From: an uncultured Collinsella sp.
Lineage (GTDB): Bacteria; Actinomycetota; Coriobacteriia; Coriobacteriales; Coriobacteriaceae
DNA: 64,000 bases
Reading direction: 5' to 3'
Assembly (NCBI GenBank): GCA_934668695.1
Contig: CAKUOD010000007.1
Coordinates: 11,715 to 75,714, forward strand
Part shown: piece by piece, positions 32,712 through 41,679 of the stretch
How positions within the stretch are numbered: position 1 is the stretch's first letter
How the letters are laid out: every line of letters starts with the position of its first letter
Made by a program: the position numbers and the translations under genes
Notes under the pieces: generated by a model
The model's database searches: none
What the model was told of the DNA's origin: nothing
Seen by the model: the letters and a program-made list of their open reading frames with translations, nothing else

Positions 32712-33458
32712 CTAGGCCTCCTCTACGTTGTCGAGCCCCAGCTCGGCCAGGCTCACACCGCGCGGACGCTCCTTGGAGCGGCGCTCGAGCCACTGCACCA
32801 GCATGGCGAGCGGAAAGCAGATGATGAAGTACATAAGGCAGCAGACGATGTATCCCTGCAGGTAGCCATACAGGCTTACGAAGTTGTCGGAGCGGTACAT
32901 AAGGTCACCGCCGGCCACGAGCGCCAGCACGGACGTGTTCTTGACCAAGTTGAGCGCCTGGTTGCACAGCGGCGGCAGGATGATCTTGAACGTCTGGGGC
33001 AGCACGATGTACCAGTAGGCCTGCGCGCGCGTGAAGCCCTGGCTCTGAGCCGCCTCCATCTGACCGCGCGGAACGGCCTCGATGCCGGTGCGGATGACCT
33101 CAGAGATGTAGGCCGCGTGGTACAGGCCCACCCCCAGAAAGCCCAGCACGAACGGCGCGATACGCACCGGCTGGTCGGCACCGGTTATGGCCTGCAAAAA
33201 CTGCGGGCCGGCCATGTACATAAAGAGCACCTGCACGGGCAGCGGGGTGTTCTGGTAAAACTCCACGTACACGCGGCTGATAGCGCGCAGCACGCGCGAA
33301 CGGGTGGTCGAGAACACGCCCAGCAGCGTGCCCAGCACCAGCGACAGCAGCAGGCCGGCAACAACCACCTGCAGCGTCACGCCAAAGCCCTCCCAGAAGG
33401 GCCCCATGTTTTGGAATGTCGTCGACCAGCGGTCGGCGTCAAACAATCCTTCGAGCAT
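32712..33458 (-). CDS. polar amino-acid ABC transporter permease
   Basis: 248 residues, about five membrane segments, EAA loop EAAQSQGFTRAQAYWYIVLPQ in the HisQ/GlnP style. Partner of the permease at 32070. AAGGAAGG lies 6 bp before the ATG. The longer N-terminus and the VEFYQNTPLPVQVLF segment are usual for glutamate/aspartate-type permeases. Confidence 0.9.
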   Translation of the reverse strand: MLEGLFDADRWSTTFQNMGPFWEGFGVTLQVVVAGLLLSLVLGTLLGVFSTTRSRVLRAISRVYVEFYQNTPLPVQVLFMYMAGPQFLQAITGADQPVRIAPFVLGFLGVGLYHAAYISEVIRTGIEAVPRGQMEAAQSQGFTRAQAYWYIVLPQTFKIILPPLCNQALNLVKNTSVLALVAGGDLMYRSDNFVSLYGYLQGYIVCCLMYFIICFPLAMLVQWLERRSKERPRGVSLAELGLDNVEEA

Positions 33459-33482
33459 TTGATTCCTTCCTTGGACGAGCGC

Positions 33483-34358
33483 CTACACAAGACCCCAGGT
33501 CTTGACCTCTTGATCGAGCCAGCCATCGGCCAGGCGATCGCAAATCACCTGATCGACCACGGCCGAAAGGTCGCAACCCTTCTTGGTCGCCACGCCGTAG
33601 CCCTGCTCGCCGAACTTGACCTCGGGCTGCAGTAGCTCGACGGTCTCGTTCATGTAGCCGGCCAGCGTGGAGCGGTCCATGGCAAAGACGTCGATATTTC
33701 CGGCGTCGAGCGAACTCTTGATGATGGGATAGCCGCTAAAGGCCCTGAACTCGGGCTCGCAGTGAAAGCCGTTGTCCTTGATCATCTGCTCGATCAAGCC
33801 CTGTGTGGTGGCACCCTGGCTCACGCCGATAACCTTGCCGTCCAGGTCCTCAATCGAGGTAAAGCCCGAGCGCTTCTTGACCATGAGGCCTACGTAGTCG
33901 GTACGATACGGCGTCGAGAAATCCCAGCTCTTCTTGCGTTCGTCGGTGATGGTGTAGGTCGCCGCGACCACGTCGAGCTGGCCGTTATCGATGAGCGGGC
34001 CACGCGTCTTGGGCGTTACGTCGGTAAACTCGACAAGCTCCTGGGCGCGGGCCTCCTTGTAGCTCACGCCAAAGACGGCAGCGGCGATCTGGTAGCACAG
34101 GTCGACTTCCATGCCCTCAAAGCGGCCCTTGGCGGTGTCGTAATAGCCGTAGCCGGGAACGTCCTTCTTGACGCCGGCGTTCAGGTGGCCGCGCGACTTG
34201 ATGGCCGCGAGCTTGGACCCCTTATCGGAGCTCTCGCCACTGGCGGAGCTGCCGCAGCCGGTGAGCGCGGTGCCCGTCAGCGCGAGCACGCCGGCGCCCG
34301 CCAGCTGCAAAAAGTGACGGCGCGAAACAGCCGCCCTCGTCATATCCGTCATGTCCAT
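33483..34358 (-). CDS. amino-acid ABC transporter substrate-binding lipoprotein with twin-arginine signal
   Basis: About 291 residues. A twin-arginine motif SRRHFLQLAG is followed by a hydrophobic core and the lipobox LTGC, so it is probably Tat-exported and lipid-anchored. The mature part is a type-3 periplasmic-binding fold: GVKKDVPGYGYYD, FEGMEVDLCYQIAA, VDVVAATYTITDERKKSWDFS and the TTQGLIEQMIK hinge. The ligand is a polar amino acid, not further defined. Several in-frame starts exist (34361 GTG, 34358, 34352, 34343); 34358 is chosen on spacing. Confidence 0.88.
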   Translation of the reverse strand: MDMTDMTRAAVSRRHFLQLAGAGVLALTGTALTGCGSSASGESSDKGSKLAAIKSRGHLNAGVKKDVPGYGYYDTAKGRFEGMEVDLCYQIAAAVFGVSYKEARAQELVEFTDVTPKTRGPLIDNGQLDVVAATYTITDERKKSWDFSTPYRTDYVGLMVKKRSGFTSIEDLDGKVIGVSQGATTQGLIEQMIKDNGFHCEPEFRAFSGYPIIKSSLDAGNIDVFAMDRSTLAGYMNETVELLQPEVKFGEQGYGVATKKGCDLSAVVDQVICDRLADGWLDQEVKTWGLV

Positions 34359-34367
34359 CACCCGCGC

Positions 34368-35099
34368 CTAGTGCAGAATCTTGGACAGGAACTCGCGGCA
34401 GCGCGGGTTCTCGGGGTTATCGAAGAAGTGCTCGGGCGAGCCCTCCTCCAGGATGCGACCGTCCTCCATAAAGATGACGCGGTCGGCCACCTGGCGCGCA
34501 AAGCCCATCTCGTGCGTCACGCAGATCATGGTAATGTCCTCCTGCGCGAGCTCGATCATAACGTCCAGGACCTCCTGGACCATCTCGGGGTCGAGCGCCG
34601 AGGTCGGCTCGTCAAACAGGATGATGGGCTGCTTGGTGCACAGAGCACGGGCGATGGCGATGCGCTGCTGCTGACCGCCCGAGAGGTTCTGCGGATACTC
34701 GCCGGCCTTATGCGCCATGCCGACGCGCTTGAGCGCGGCGATGGCGATCTGGGTCGCTTCTTCCTTGCTCTTCTTTTGCAGCTTGATGGGTGCAAGCGTT
34801 AGGTTGCCGAGCACCGTCATATTGGGATACAGGTTGAACTGCTGAAACACCATGGAGCTGTACTTACGAGCCATTTCCAGGTGATTCTTCTTGGTGAGCG
34901 GCGTACCGTCGATAATGACTTCGCCCGATGTGGGCTCCTCAAGATAATCGACGCAACGAATGAGCGTCGACTTACCCGAACCGGACGGCCCGATCATGAC
35001 GAGCTTCTCGCCGCGCTTGACGGTAAGGTTGATATCTTTGAGCACATGCAGGTCGCCAAAGTACTTGTTGAGATGCTTGATCTCGATCATGTCTGCCAT
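34368..35099 (-). CDS. polar amino-acid ABC transporter ATPase
   Basis: 243 residues, GlnQ/HisP family: Walker [11 protein letters not shown]-loop [12 protein letters not shown], signature LSGGQQQR, Walker [12 protein letters not shown] and switch His in CVTHEMGF. First gene of the importer operon, with GAAGGGACATTC before the ATG. A REPIN-like palindrome and the covarying element at 35342-35493 lie upstream. Confidence 0.94.
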   Translation of the reverse strand: MADMIEIKHLNKYFGDLHVLKDINLTVKRGEKLVMIGPSGSGKSTLIRCVDYLEEPTSGEVIIDGTPLTKKNHLEMARKYSSMVFQQFNLYPNMTVLGNLTLAPIKLQKKSKEEATQIAIAALKRVGMAHKAGEYPQNLSGGQQQRIAIARALCTKQPIILFDEPTSALDPEMVQEVLDVMIELAQEDITMICVTHEMGFARQVADRVIFMEDGRILEEGSPEHFFDNPENPRCREFLSKILH

Positions 35100-35203
35100 G
35101 AATGTCCCTTCCCTGCGTTTATACGAATTGCACTATTGTACGGAAAGAACCACGTTTCCGCAGCCCACACTGCATCCCCGTAAAGAACCCGCAACCTTTC
35201 ACC

Positions 35204-35274
35204 CACTCATTGGGGACAGACTTAAATGAGTGCCCAATGAGCGGGTACTCATTTAAGTCTGTCCCCAATGAGCG
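35204..35274. repeat. paired inverted GGGGACAGACTTA hairpins (REPIN-like)
   Basis: CACTCATT-GGGGACAGACTTA-AATGAGTG (35204-35232) is followed after 13 bp by its inverted copy (35246-35274). The two together form a 30-bp inverted repeat with one mismatch. It belongs to the GGGGACA-core family but has a copy-specific stem. Confidence 0.7.
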
Positions 35275-35341
35275 CCCAATAACCAGCCAGGGGAGGCGCC
35301 CTTCATCAGACCCAAAAATAATCTAACCGCCCTTGTTGAGC

Positions 35342-35493
35342 ATAAGTCAGCGAAAACCCGTACACGCGAGCAAGGTGACGTGAAATGAAAGGGCGCAGAC
35401 CTTATGGTCGCGCCCTTGAAATTGAACGTCAGATTGCCGTGTGTACGGGTTTGCAGTGTCGAGCCGTTACGCGGTTTGATAAAACCGCGTAAC
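35342..35493 (-). repeat. covarying palindromic element, copy A
   Basis: Read on the minus strand: hairpin TTACGCGGTTT-TATC-AAACCGCGTAA, then CTCGACACTGCAA, variable arm 1 (ACCCGTACACACGG, 35437-35450), CAATCTG and TTCAAT, a central GGGCGC hairpin, CACCTTGC, variable arm 2 (TCGCGTGTACGGGT, 35356-35369) and TTTCGCTGACTTAT. Arms 1 and 2 pair at 12 of 14 positions. Copy B at 53476-53625 keeps the scaffold but has different, still complementary, 14-nt arms. It follows directly after the yqeY stop. Confidence 0.75.
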
Positions 35494-35496
35494 AAA

Positions 35497-35940
35497 TTAC
35501 GCCAATTTTGCGCCGACGATCTTTGCCGCGGCCGGCTTATCGAAGTTGCCGCCGGTGGCCTTGCCGAGCGCCCCCATGACCTGGCCCATCTGCTTCTTGG
35601 ACGTGGCACCCAGCTCGGCGATGACCTGCTCGATCAGAGCCTCGAGCTCCTCGCCCGAAACCTGCGCGGGCAGCAGGCTCTCCAGAATCTTGACCTGCTC
35701 GGTCAGGTTGTCGGTACGCTCCTGGTCGGTGCCGGCCTTGATGGACATCTCCAGCGTCTCGCTCGTCTGCTTGATCAGACGCTTGATCATGCTGTTGACG
35801 TCTTCCTCGGTCACATCGCGGCGCTCATTGACCTCGATGTTCTTCACCTCGGCCTTAACCTGGCGAATGATAGACAGGCGAACCTTGTCCTTGGCCTTCA
35901 TGGCCGCGATCATTTCCTTCTGCAGCTCTTCGTTGGTCAT
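35497..35940 (-). CDS. GatB/YqeY domain protein
   Basis: 147 residues matching the YqeY family: KDKVRLSIIRQVKAEVKN, then LIKQTSETLEMSIKAGTD, and a C-terminal GQVMGALGKATGGNFD helical tail shared with GatB. YqeY-type proteins are thought to act near tRNA-dependent amidation or tRNA recognition, but no biochemical role is established. ATG at 35940 follows GAGAGGA; an upstream TTG at 35946 is disfavoured. The covarying element begins 4 bp after the stop. Confidence 0.88.
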   Translation of the reverse strand: MTNEELQKEMIAAMKAKDKVRLSIIRQVKAEVKNIEVNERRDVTEEDVNSMIKRLIKQTSETLEMSIKAGTDQERTDNLTEQVKILESLLPAQVSGEELEALIEQVIAELGATSKKQMGQVMGALGKATGGNFDKPAAAKIVGAKLA

Positions 35941-35994
35941 CTGCAAATCCTCTCTAATAGCGTGGGCGGCACTCGCGCGAGCACCGCCCCATGA

Positions 35995-37215
35995 TTACTC
36001 AGTCGTCGACGAATCGTCGGTCGAGCTCTTGGTGACGCCCTTCAGACTGACGTTGTATGGCACGTCTTTGGGCATGGGGTTGACGGTGATGTCGGCATCC
36101 TTCTTGTACTGCTCCAGCCACTCGCTGTACGCGGTGCTGGCCGCCTGTGTCTTCACCACGTTGGAGACGTACTTCTTGATGGCCTTGGGCACCTGGTTGA
36201 TGTCATCAACCTGATTATCGACATGGAAGTAGTCGGTGCACTTGATGATGTGGTAGCCATAGGTCGACTCGACGACTTCGCTCACGTCGCCCTTGTTGAG
36301 CCCCTCGAGCGCCGTCTGGTAGCTGTCGACAAAGGTGGTGAGCTTATCCCAGCCCACATCGCCCTTCTTCTCCTTGGAACCGGTGTCCTCGGAGTACTGT
36401 TCAACGGCGTCCTCAAAGCTCAGCTCACCGGAGTTGATCTTGTCCAGGCACTCCTGCGCCTTGGCCTTGGCGGCAGCCTTGTCCTCGTCGGAAGCGTCGG
36501 AATCAACCTTGATCAGGATGTTCGACGAGCGGCGGGCGTCGTTGTAGCTGGACAGGTTTTCGTTGATGTAATCGACAATCTCGCTGTCCTTGGGCTTGCT
36601 CGTGGGCGCGACGGCATCCTTGAGTTTCTGCTGCGCCAGACTCTCCTTGAGCGAATCCTTGTAGGTATCCTCGGTATAGCCGTAGGTCTTGAGGGTCTTC
36701 TTAAAGGCCTTGGCACCGCCCGCGCTCTTGCACGCGTCCTTCCAAGCCTTCTCGACCTCCTCGTCCGACACCGTCACGCCGTTCTCTTTCTGTGCCTGTT
36801 GAAGCAGAATCTGCTGCGTGTAGGAGTCGATGAGTTGCTTGCGGTACTTCTTGGGCGTGAGGTCATTGTCGACCAGGTACTGCGCCCAGTCCTTGTCCTT
36901 GGTGTAGCCGTAGGACGTGCGCATGCTCATGATCTGCTTGGTCACGGTGTCCTCGGTGAGGTTGGTACCGTTGATAGTGGCAGCAACACCGCCGGTCAGC
37001 TTGTAGCCCGAGGTGTCCTCGGCCTGCGACATAAGGCCGGAGCACGCCATCGCCGAGACGGAAAGCAGCATCGCCAGCACGCCGATGACCACCAGAACGA
37101 TCTTGACAGTCTTGGACACGCGGGTCTTGCGCTGCTTCTTGCGAGAGCTGGAGGCGGCGCGAGCCTGCCGCTCGGGCGTCGGCTCGGGTGCGGGGTTCTT
37201 TTTCTTATTTGCCAT
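35995..37215 (-). CDS. membrane-anchored parvulin-type peptidyl-prolyl isomerase (PrsA/SurA-like)
   Basis: 406 residues. A basic N-terminus (KKQRKTRVSK) precedes one hydrophobic segment (about 38-60); a Cys follows that segment (MACSGL), so a lipid anchor is possible. A SurA-like chaperone region spans about 85-215 and a parvulin domain about 225-330 (SSNILIKVDSDASDED, SFEDAVEQYSEDTGSKEKKGDVGWD, VVESTYGYHIIKCTD). It should help fold exported proteins such as the adhesin. ATG at 37215 follows GAAAGGCC. Confidence 0.9.
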   Translation of the reverse strand: MANKKKNPAPEPTPERQARAASSSRKKQRKTRVSKTVKIVLVVIGVLAMLLSVSAMACSGLMSQAEDTSGYKLTGGVAATINGTNLTEDTVTKQIMSMRTSYGYTKDKDWAQYLVDNDLTPKKYRKQLIDSYTQQILLQQAQKENGVTVSDEEVEKAWKDACKSAGGAKAFKKTLKTYGYTEDTYKDSLKESLAQQKLKDAVAPTSKPKDSEIVDYINENLSSYNDARRSSNILIKVDSDASDEDKAAAKAKAQECLDKINSGELSFEDAVEQYSEDTGSKEKKGDVGWDKLTTFVDSYQTALEGLNKGDVSEVVESTYGYHIIKCTDYFHVDNQVDDINQVPKAIKKYVSNVVKTQAASTAYSEWLEQYKKDADITVNPMPKDVPYNVSLKGVTKSSTDDSSTTE

Positions 37216-37283
37216 AGTTGGCCTTTCGCATAACGAATCGAACAAACGCCATTGTGTCACAACGCGGCCCCCGCGGCACGCTT

Positions 37284-37428
37284 GGTGCATTGGGGACAGG
37301 TTAATCTGCACCATTTTGGTGCAAAGGGGACAGCTCTGGCAGCCGGCAGTTAGGGACGTTCCTTTTCTGCCGGCATCTAGGGACAGTCCCCAAGTGCCGG
37401 CACATAAGGAACGTCCCTAGATGCCGGC
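37284..37428. repeat. cluster of GGGACA/GGGACG-core hairpins
   Basis: At least four successive hairpins: GTGCA around a GGGGACAGGTTAAT core, TGCACC/GGTGCA, GCCGGCAG around TAGGGACGTTCC, and TGCCGGCA around TAGGGACAGTCCCC, ending with an inverted AAGGAACGTCCCTAG core. The GCCGGCA stem is reused by consecutive hairpins. It fills the gap between the isomerase and the PTS gene. Confidence 0.6.
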
Positions 37429-37439
37429 TTAGCCCCACC

Positions 37440-37904
37440 TTAGAAGTGACGGCGGATGGCGTCGACCATACCCTGGGGCGTGGTCTGGCCGAGCACGTCG
37501 GCTGCGGCATCGGCGTCCATAAAGATGTTCATGAGCGCCTGCAGGGCCTCGACCTGGCCGCCCGGCTCGGCGATGCCCAAATTGATGACGATCCGCGCCG
37601 GCACCGGAGCGCCCATGCCAGCCATAGCGTTAAATGTCACGGGCGCGACGGGCTTCACCACCGCGATATAGGGCTTGGCCACAAACCCCGGATCGGTATG
37701 CGGAATGGCAATGTTTGCCGCCGGCATGGCAAGACCCGTGGGATAGGCATCCTCGCGCGTGCGAACGGCGTCGAACCAGCCGTCGGCAATGTAACCACAC
37801 GGAGCAAGCTCGCCCTCAAGCCGCGCAAACACCTCATCCGGCGTCGCACACTCCCAATCAAAAAACACCAGCTCAGGCGTAAACAGCGCCTCGTTATCCG
37901 CCAT
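37440..37904 (-). CDS. PTS EIIA component (fructose/galactitol type)
   Basis: 154 residues. The phosphorylated His is in the motif NIAIPHTDP (His about 70), and VPARIVINLGIAEP and EALQALMNIFMD are typical of EIIA of the fructose-mannitol/galactitol class. No EIIB or EIIC gene is adjacent, so it is an orphan that may serve a distant permease or act in regulation. AGAGGTGAG precedes the ATG. Confidence 0.88.
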   Translation of the reverse strand: MADNEALFTPELVFFDWECATPDEVFARLEGELAPCGYIADGWFDAVRTREDAYPTGLAMPAANIAIPHTDPGFVAKPYIAVVKPVAPVTFNAMAGMGAPVPARIVINLGIAEPGGQVEALQALMNIFMDADAAADVLGQTTPQGMVDAIRRHF

Positions 37905-37922
37905 GCGCTCACCTCTCTCACC

Positions 37923-37978
37923 TAGTCATCGGGGACGTTCTTAAACGACTAGTCATTCAAGAACGTCCCCGATGACTA
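37923..37978. repeat. GGGGACGTTC-core palindrome (REPIN-like)
   Basis: TAGTCATCGGGGACGTTCTT and the complementary AGAACGTCCCCGATGACTA pair end to end around AAACGACTAGTCATTCA. It is a full 56-bp palindrome of the GGGGAC-core family, 18 bp upstream of the EIIA start. Confidence 0.7.
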
Positions 37979-37986
37979 CCTAAAAC

Positions 37987-38024
37987 AAAAGGTGGCCACG
38001 CGCGCCTTGGCGCCAATGACCACC
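37987..38024 (-). terminator. intrinsic terminator of purN
   Basis: On the minus strand a GGTGG...CCACC hairpin with a GGCGCC-rich interior is followed by TTTTGTTTT, 32 bp after the purN stop. Confidence 0.7.
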
Positions 38025-38056
38025 CTGACTACTCGGCTAAATTGTACTGTGCGTCG

Positions 38057-38758
38057 CTAGCCGCGAGGCGCGTCAATTGCCACCTTGCCGCTCTCCAGCA
38101 CGTGAACGCGGCCGTCGGCGAGCATTTGCACGACCTCGGGATACAGCACGTGCTCAATCGCATGGATGTGCTCCTCGAGCGTGTCGACATCCCAGCCCTC
38201 CTCAACAGCCAGCGCACGCTGGGCGATGATGGGACCGTTGTCGTAGACCTCGTTGGCAAAATGCACGGTCACGCCAGTTACCTTGACGCCGCGCGCAAAG
38301 GCATCGTCAATCGCATGCGCACCGGTAAAGCTCGGCAGCAGCGCCGGATGCAAGTTGACCACGCGGTTGGGAAACGCCGCCAGCAGCGGTGTGTGCACCA
38401 TGCGCATGTAGCCGGCCATGACCACATACTCGCAACCGCACTCGAGCAGCTCGTGCGCGATGATCTCGTCGGCGGCAATAGGATCGGCGTAGACATCCTT
38501 GGACAGCGTGAGCGTCTGGATACCCGCGCGCTCAGCGCGCTGCAGGCCCTTGGCCGAAGGACGGCTCGACACCACAAGCTCAATCGAAGCGTTGAGCTTG
38601 CCGGCGGCGATCAGATCGATCAGCGCCTGCAGGTTGGTACCCGAACCGCTGATGAGCACACCGATCTTGAGCGGCTCGGCCGTATCGGTGCCGGTCGGAC
38701 GGGTGTAGGGCACAAAGCCCAGGCCCTCACTAGCAGCCATCTGATCGTTAGCGCTCAT
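38057..38758 (-). CDS. purN: phosphoribosylglycinamide formyltransferase
   Basis: 233 residues. GVLISGSGTNLQALID binds the substrate phosphate; NLHPALLPSFTGAHAIDDA and the GVTVHFANEVYDNGPIIAQ block hold the catalytic Asn, His and Asp. It transfers formyl from 10-formyl-THF to GAR in purine synthesis. The start at 38758 overlaps the purM stop by 11 bp, so they are translationally coupled. An N-terminal extension of about 33 residues before the fold is slightly long. Confidence 0.93.
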   Translation of the reverse strand: MSANDQMAASEGLGFVPYTRPTGTDTAEPLKIGVLISGSGTNLQALIDLIAAGKLNASIELVVSSRPSAKGLQRAERAGIQTLTLSKDVYADPIAADEIIAHELLECGCEYVVMAGYMRMVHTPLLAAFPNRVVNLHPALLPSFTGAHAIDDAFARGVKVTGVTVHFANEVYDNGPIIAQRALAVEEGWDVDTLEEHIHAIEHVLYPEVVQMLADGRVHVLESGKVAIDAPRG

Positions 38759-39851
38759 CGGAGTACACGACCTCACCGGAGCCCTCGACGCACTCGCCCA
38801 CGCGGAACGGCTTCTCGCCCAGCGCGACCAGGGCTGCGGTAACCGCGGCCTCGTCCTCGGGGGCGACGATCAGGCACAGGCCGACGCCCATGTTGAAGGT
38901 CTTGCATGCCTCGTTGGGCGCGAGCTCGGCCTGACGCGACACGTAGGTGATGACGGGCGGAACATCCCAGCCCATCTCGGCGCCGTTGCGGGTGACCACG
39001 GCGTCGACGTCGTCGGCGAGCGCGCGGTTGAGGTTCTCGGAAATACCGCCGCCGGTGATGTGGGCGATGGCGTGCACGCTGGCGCCACCGCGGAGCAGCT
39101 CCAGGATCGGCTTGACGTAGATGCGCGTGGGAGCCAGCAGGGCGTCTGCCAGCGATGCGCCGCCGAGTTCCTCGAGCGGACGGCTCAGTTCCTCTGCCTT
39201 AGCGGCAGCCTCGGGCGTGCCCGGCTTGATGCCGTCGACACCGATGACCTTGCGCACGAGTGAGTATCCGTTGGAGTGCACGCCGGTGGAAGGCAGGCCC
39301 AGGATCACATCGCCCGGGCGGACGTTTGCGGGGTCGAGCATCTTGGGACGGTCGACGACGCCCACGGTAAATCCGGCAAGGTCGTAGTCGGCAGGAGCCA
39401 TAACGCCCGGGTGCTCGGCCATCTCGCCGCCCACGAGCGCGCAGCCCGCGAGCTTGCAGCCGTCGGCCACACCCTTGATGATCTTTGCCATGTGCTCGGC
39501 CTCGATGTGACCGATGGCAACGTAGTCTAGGAAGAACAGCGGCTCGGCGCCCGAAGCCAGAATGTCGTTGACGCACATAGCGACCAGGTCCTGGCCCACC
39601 GTCTCGTGACGGTCCATGATCTGGGCGAGCACGAGCTTGGTGCCCACGCCGTCGGTACCGCTGATCAGGATCGGGTCTTCCATATCCTTAAGCGCGGCGG
39701 CCGAGAACAGGCCACCAAAGCCACCGATGCCGCCGATAACCTCGGGGCGATTGGTGTCCTTGACCATTTGCTTAATCGCGTCGACGGCGCGGCCGCCCTC
39801 GGCGGTATCGACGCCGGCGTCCTCGTACGTCACATGCTTGCTGTCGCTCAT
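38748..39851 (-). CDS. purM: phosphoribosylformylglycinamidine cyclo-ligase
   Basis: 367 residues. GGIGGFGGLF, ISGTDGVGTKL, ALVGGEMAEHPGVM and the GLPSTGVHSNGYSLVRKV segment are the AIR synthetase signature blocks. It closes the imidazole ring in an ATP-dependent step. Order purF-purM-purN on the minus strand suggests one transcript, although 158 bp with a hairpin separates purF from purM. GAGAGGAAGG precedes the ATG. Confidence 0.96.
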   Translation of the reverse strand: MSDSKHVTYEDAGVDTAEGGRAVDAIKQMVKDTNRPEVIGGIGGFGGLFSAAALKDMEDPILISGTDGVGTKLVLAQIMDRHETVGQDLVAMCVNDILASGAEPLFFLDYVAIGHIEAEHMAKIIKGVADGCKLAGCALVGGEMAEHPGVMAPADYDLAGFTVGVVDRPKMLDPANVRPGDVILGLPSTGVHSNGYSLVRKVIGVDGIKPGTPEAAAKAEELSRPLEELGGASLADALLAPTRIYVKPILELLRGGASVHAIAHITGGGISENLNRALADDVDAVVTRNGAEMGWDVPPVITYVSRQAELAPNEACKTFNMGVGLCLIVAPEDEAAVTAALVALGEKPFRVGECVEGSGEVVYSDER

Positions 39852-39969
39852 CTGAGCCTTCCTCTCCCACTACCGTGGCGCCGCGCGGGCGCCAAACGGT
39901 GCTCATAGTTGTCCTCGATTCGGTGCATGCCATAACAGCGCACACCGTTCAATCAACAAAACAGCAGGT

Positions 39970-40010
39970 AAAACCTACCAAAATAAACCTGTCCCCATAT
40001 GGCAGGTTTT
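39970..40010. repeat. GGGGACAGG-core hairpin at the purF stop
   Basis: AAAACCTACC/GGCAGGTTTT (one mismatch) around AAAATAAACCTGTCCCCATAT. The stop codon of purF lies in the right arm. The same hairpin with its loop reversed is part of the element at 28299-28495. Confidence 0.65.
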
Positions 40011-41679
40011 ATGCCTCGCCGTGCTCCTCTTCCCAGCTGCGGTCGTCGTATTTCTCGATCACGGCGTCGTCGTCAAAGTGCAGCGGCTTGTCCAGGTTGC
40101 GGGGCTTAAAGCCCTCCATAAACTTGTCGCGGCCAAAGCTCTCGGGAATCGCCACGGGGTAGCGGCCGGTAAAGCACGCATCGCAGTAACCGCCCTTGGG
40201 CATGACCTTAAGCAGGCCCTCGACCGAAAGGAAGGCCAGCGAATCGGCGCCGATATACTCGCAAATCTCGTCGACCGTCTTGTTGGCGCTGATAAGCTGC
40301 GACTGCACGTCGGTATCGATACCGTAGAAGCACGGCCAAATGACCTCGGGCGAGTTGATGCGGATGTGAATCTCCTTGGCGCCGGCGTTGCGCAGCATCT
40401 TGACGAGCTGCACCATGGTGGTGCCGCGGACGATGGAATCATCGATGACGACCAGGCGCTTGCCCTCGATGTTGTCGCGCAGCGGGTTGAGTTTCATACG
40501 CACGCCCATGGCACGCAACTCCTGCGTAGGCTCGATAAACGTACGGCCCACGTAGCGGTTCTTGATAAGGCCCTCGCCAAAGGGAATACCGCTCTCGTGC
40601 GAATACCCCTCCGCGGGCGGCAGGCCGGAGTCGGGCACGCCGATGACCAGGTCGGCCTCGACAGGCTCCTCATGTGCCAGCTGACGACCCATGTCGTAAC
40701 GGCAGGCATAGACGCTCTTGCCGTTCATGATGGAGTCGGGGCGGGCAAAGTAGACCTGCTCAAAGATGCAGTTGGCGGGCTCTTCGGCTGCAGGCACGCC
40801 CTGCTCGGATACCAGACCCTCGGCGCTGATGCGCAAGATCTCGCCGGGACGGACGTCACGGACGTACTCGGCACCCACGATGTCGAGTGCGCAGGTCTCG
40901 GAAGCAACGACCCATCCGCCGGCGCGCGTGACACGGACGGCGGAGTCGACCGTAGCGGCGCCGTCCTGCGACGGCAGCTGCGAAACGGCTGCGGCATCGG
41001 CCTGGTCCAGACCCTCGTCCACCAGCTTGCCCAGCACGAGCGGGCGAATGCCGTGCGGATCGCGGAATGCGTAGAGCGCCTGCTCGTTGATGAGCGTCAT
41101 GGCGTAGCCGCCGCGCACGAGCTCCATGGTCTTGCGAATGCCCTCGCGCAGATGGCCTGTACGCTGAGTAAAGTAGCCGATGAGTTTGGTCGCGACCTCG
41201 GAATCCGAATTGGAGAGGAACGGCACGCCCAGCTCGATCAGCTGGCGGCGCAGCTCGTCAGTGTTGACGAGGGTGCCGTTGTGCGCGAGCGCGATAATGA
41301 CGCTATTGATGGTAGAGAGGTGCGGCTGAGAGGCTTCCCAGCTCTTGGCGCCGGCAGTGCCGTAGCGCACATGACCCACGGCCAGCTGGCCGGAGAGCGT
41401 CGACAGGTCGGCGTTGGAGAACACGCGGTCGAGCAGGCCCAGATCCTTGCGGACCATAACCGTGCCGCCGTCGCCCACGGCGATTCCAGCCGATTCCTGG
41501 CCACGGTGCTGCAGCGCACGCAGGCCAAAGTACGTCAGTCGAGCCACGTCGCGATCGGGCGCCCATACGCCGAAAATGCCACATTCCTCATGCAGCTGGT
41601 CGGAGTCCGGATCATACGTCGACATGGTCTTCACCTGTCCCGCGGCGCGCTCGGCCGCGTGGATGGTTTCTTGAGACAT
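40009..41679 (-). CDS. purF: amidophosphoribosyltransferase
   Basis: 556 residues. The nucleophilic Cys is residue 33 (EECGIFGVW), so a 32-residue propeptide must be removed, as in Bacillus-type enzymes. The phosphoribosyl domain has VVIDDSIVRGTT (PRPP loop). Cys residues in NCIFEQVYFARPDS, PCFYGIDT and GYCDACFTGRYP fit the [4Fe-4S] ligands of the Bacillus subtilis type. It commits PRPP to purine synthesis. GAGGGG precedes the ATG; a minus-strand TATAAT (41721-41726) about 40 bp upstream is a likely -10. Confidence 0.95.
   Translation of the reverse strand: MSQETIHAAERAAGQVKTMSTYDPDSDQLHEECGIFGVWAPDRDVARLTYFGLRALQHRGQESAGIAVGDGGTVMVRKDLGLLDRVFSNADLSTLSGQLAVGHVRYGTAGAKSWEASQPHLSTINSVIIALAHNGTLVNTDELRRQLIELGVPFLSNSDSEVATKLIGYFTQRTGHLREGIRKTMELVRGGYAMTLINEQALYAFRDPHGIRPLVLGKLVDEGLDQADAAAVSQLPSQDGAATVDSAVRVTRAGGWVVASETCALDIVGAEYVRDVRPGEILRISAEGLVSEQGVPAAEEPANCIFEQVYFARPDSIMNGKSVYACRYDMGRQLAHEEPVEADLVIGVPDSGLPPAEGYSHESGIPFGEGLIKNRYVGRTFIEPTQELRAMGVRMKLNPLRDNIEGKRLVVIDDSIVRGTTMVQLVKMLRNAGAKEIHIRINSPEVIWPCFYGIDTDVQSQLISANKTVDEICEYIGADSLAFLSVEGLLKVMPKGGYCDACFTGRYPVAIPESFGRDKFMEGFKPRNLDKPLHFDDDAVIEKYDDRSWEEEHGEA

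Noticed and set aside
35467..35493. Hairpin after yqeY as a simple terminator
   Set aside because: It has no T-tract and the same hairpin is the first block of the element copy at 53476, so it is better described as part of that element.
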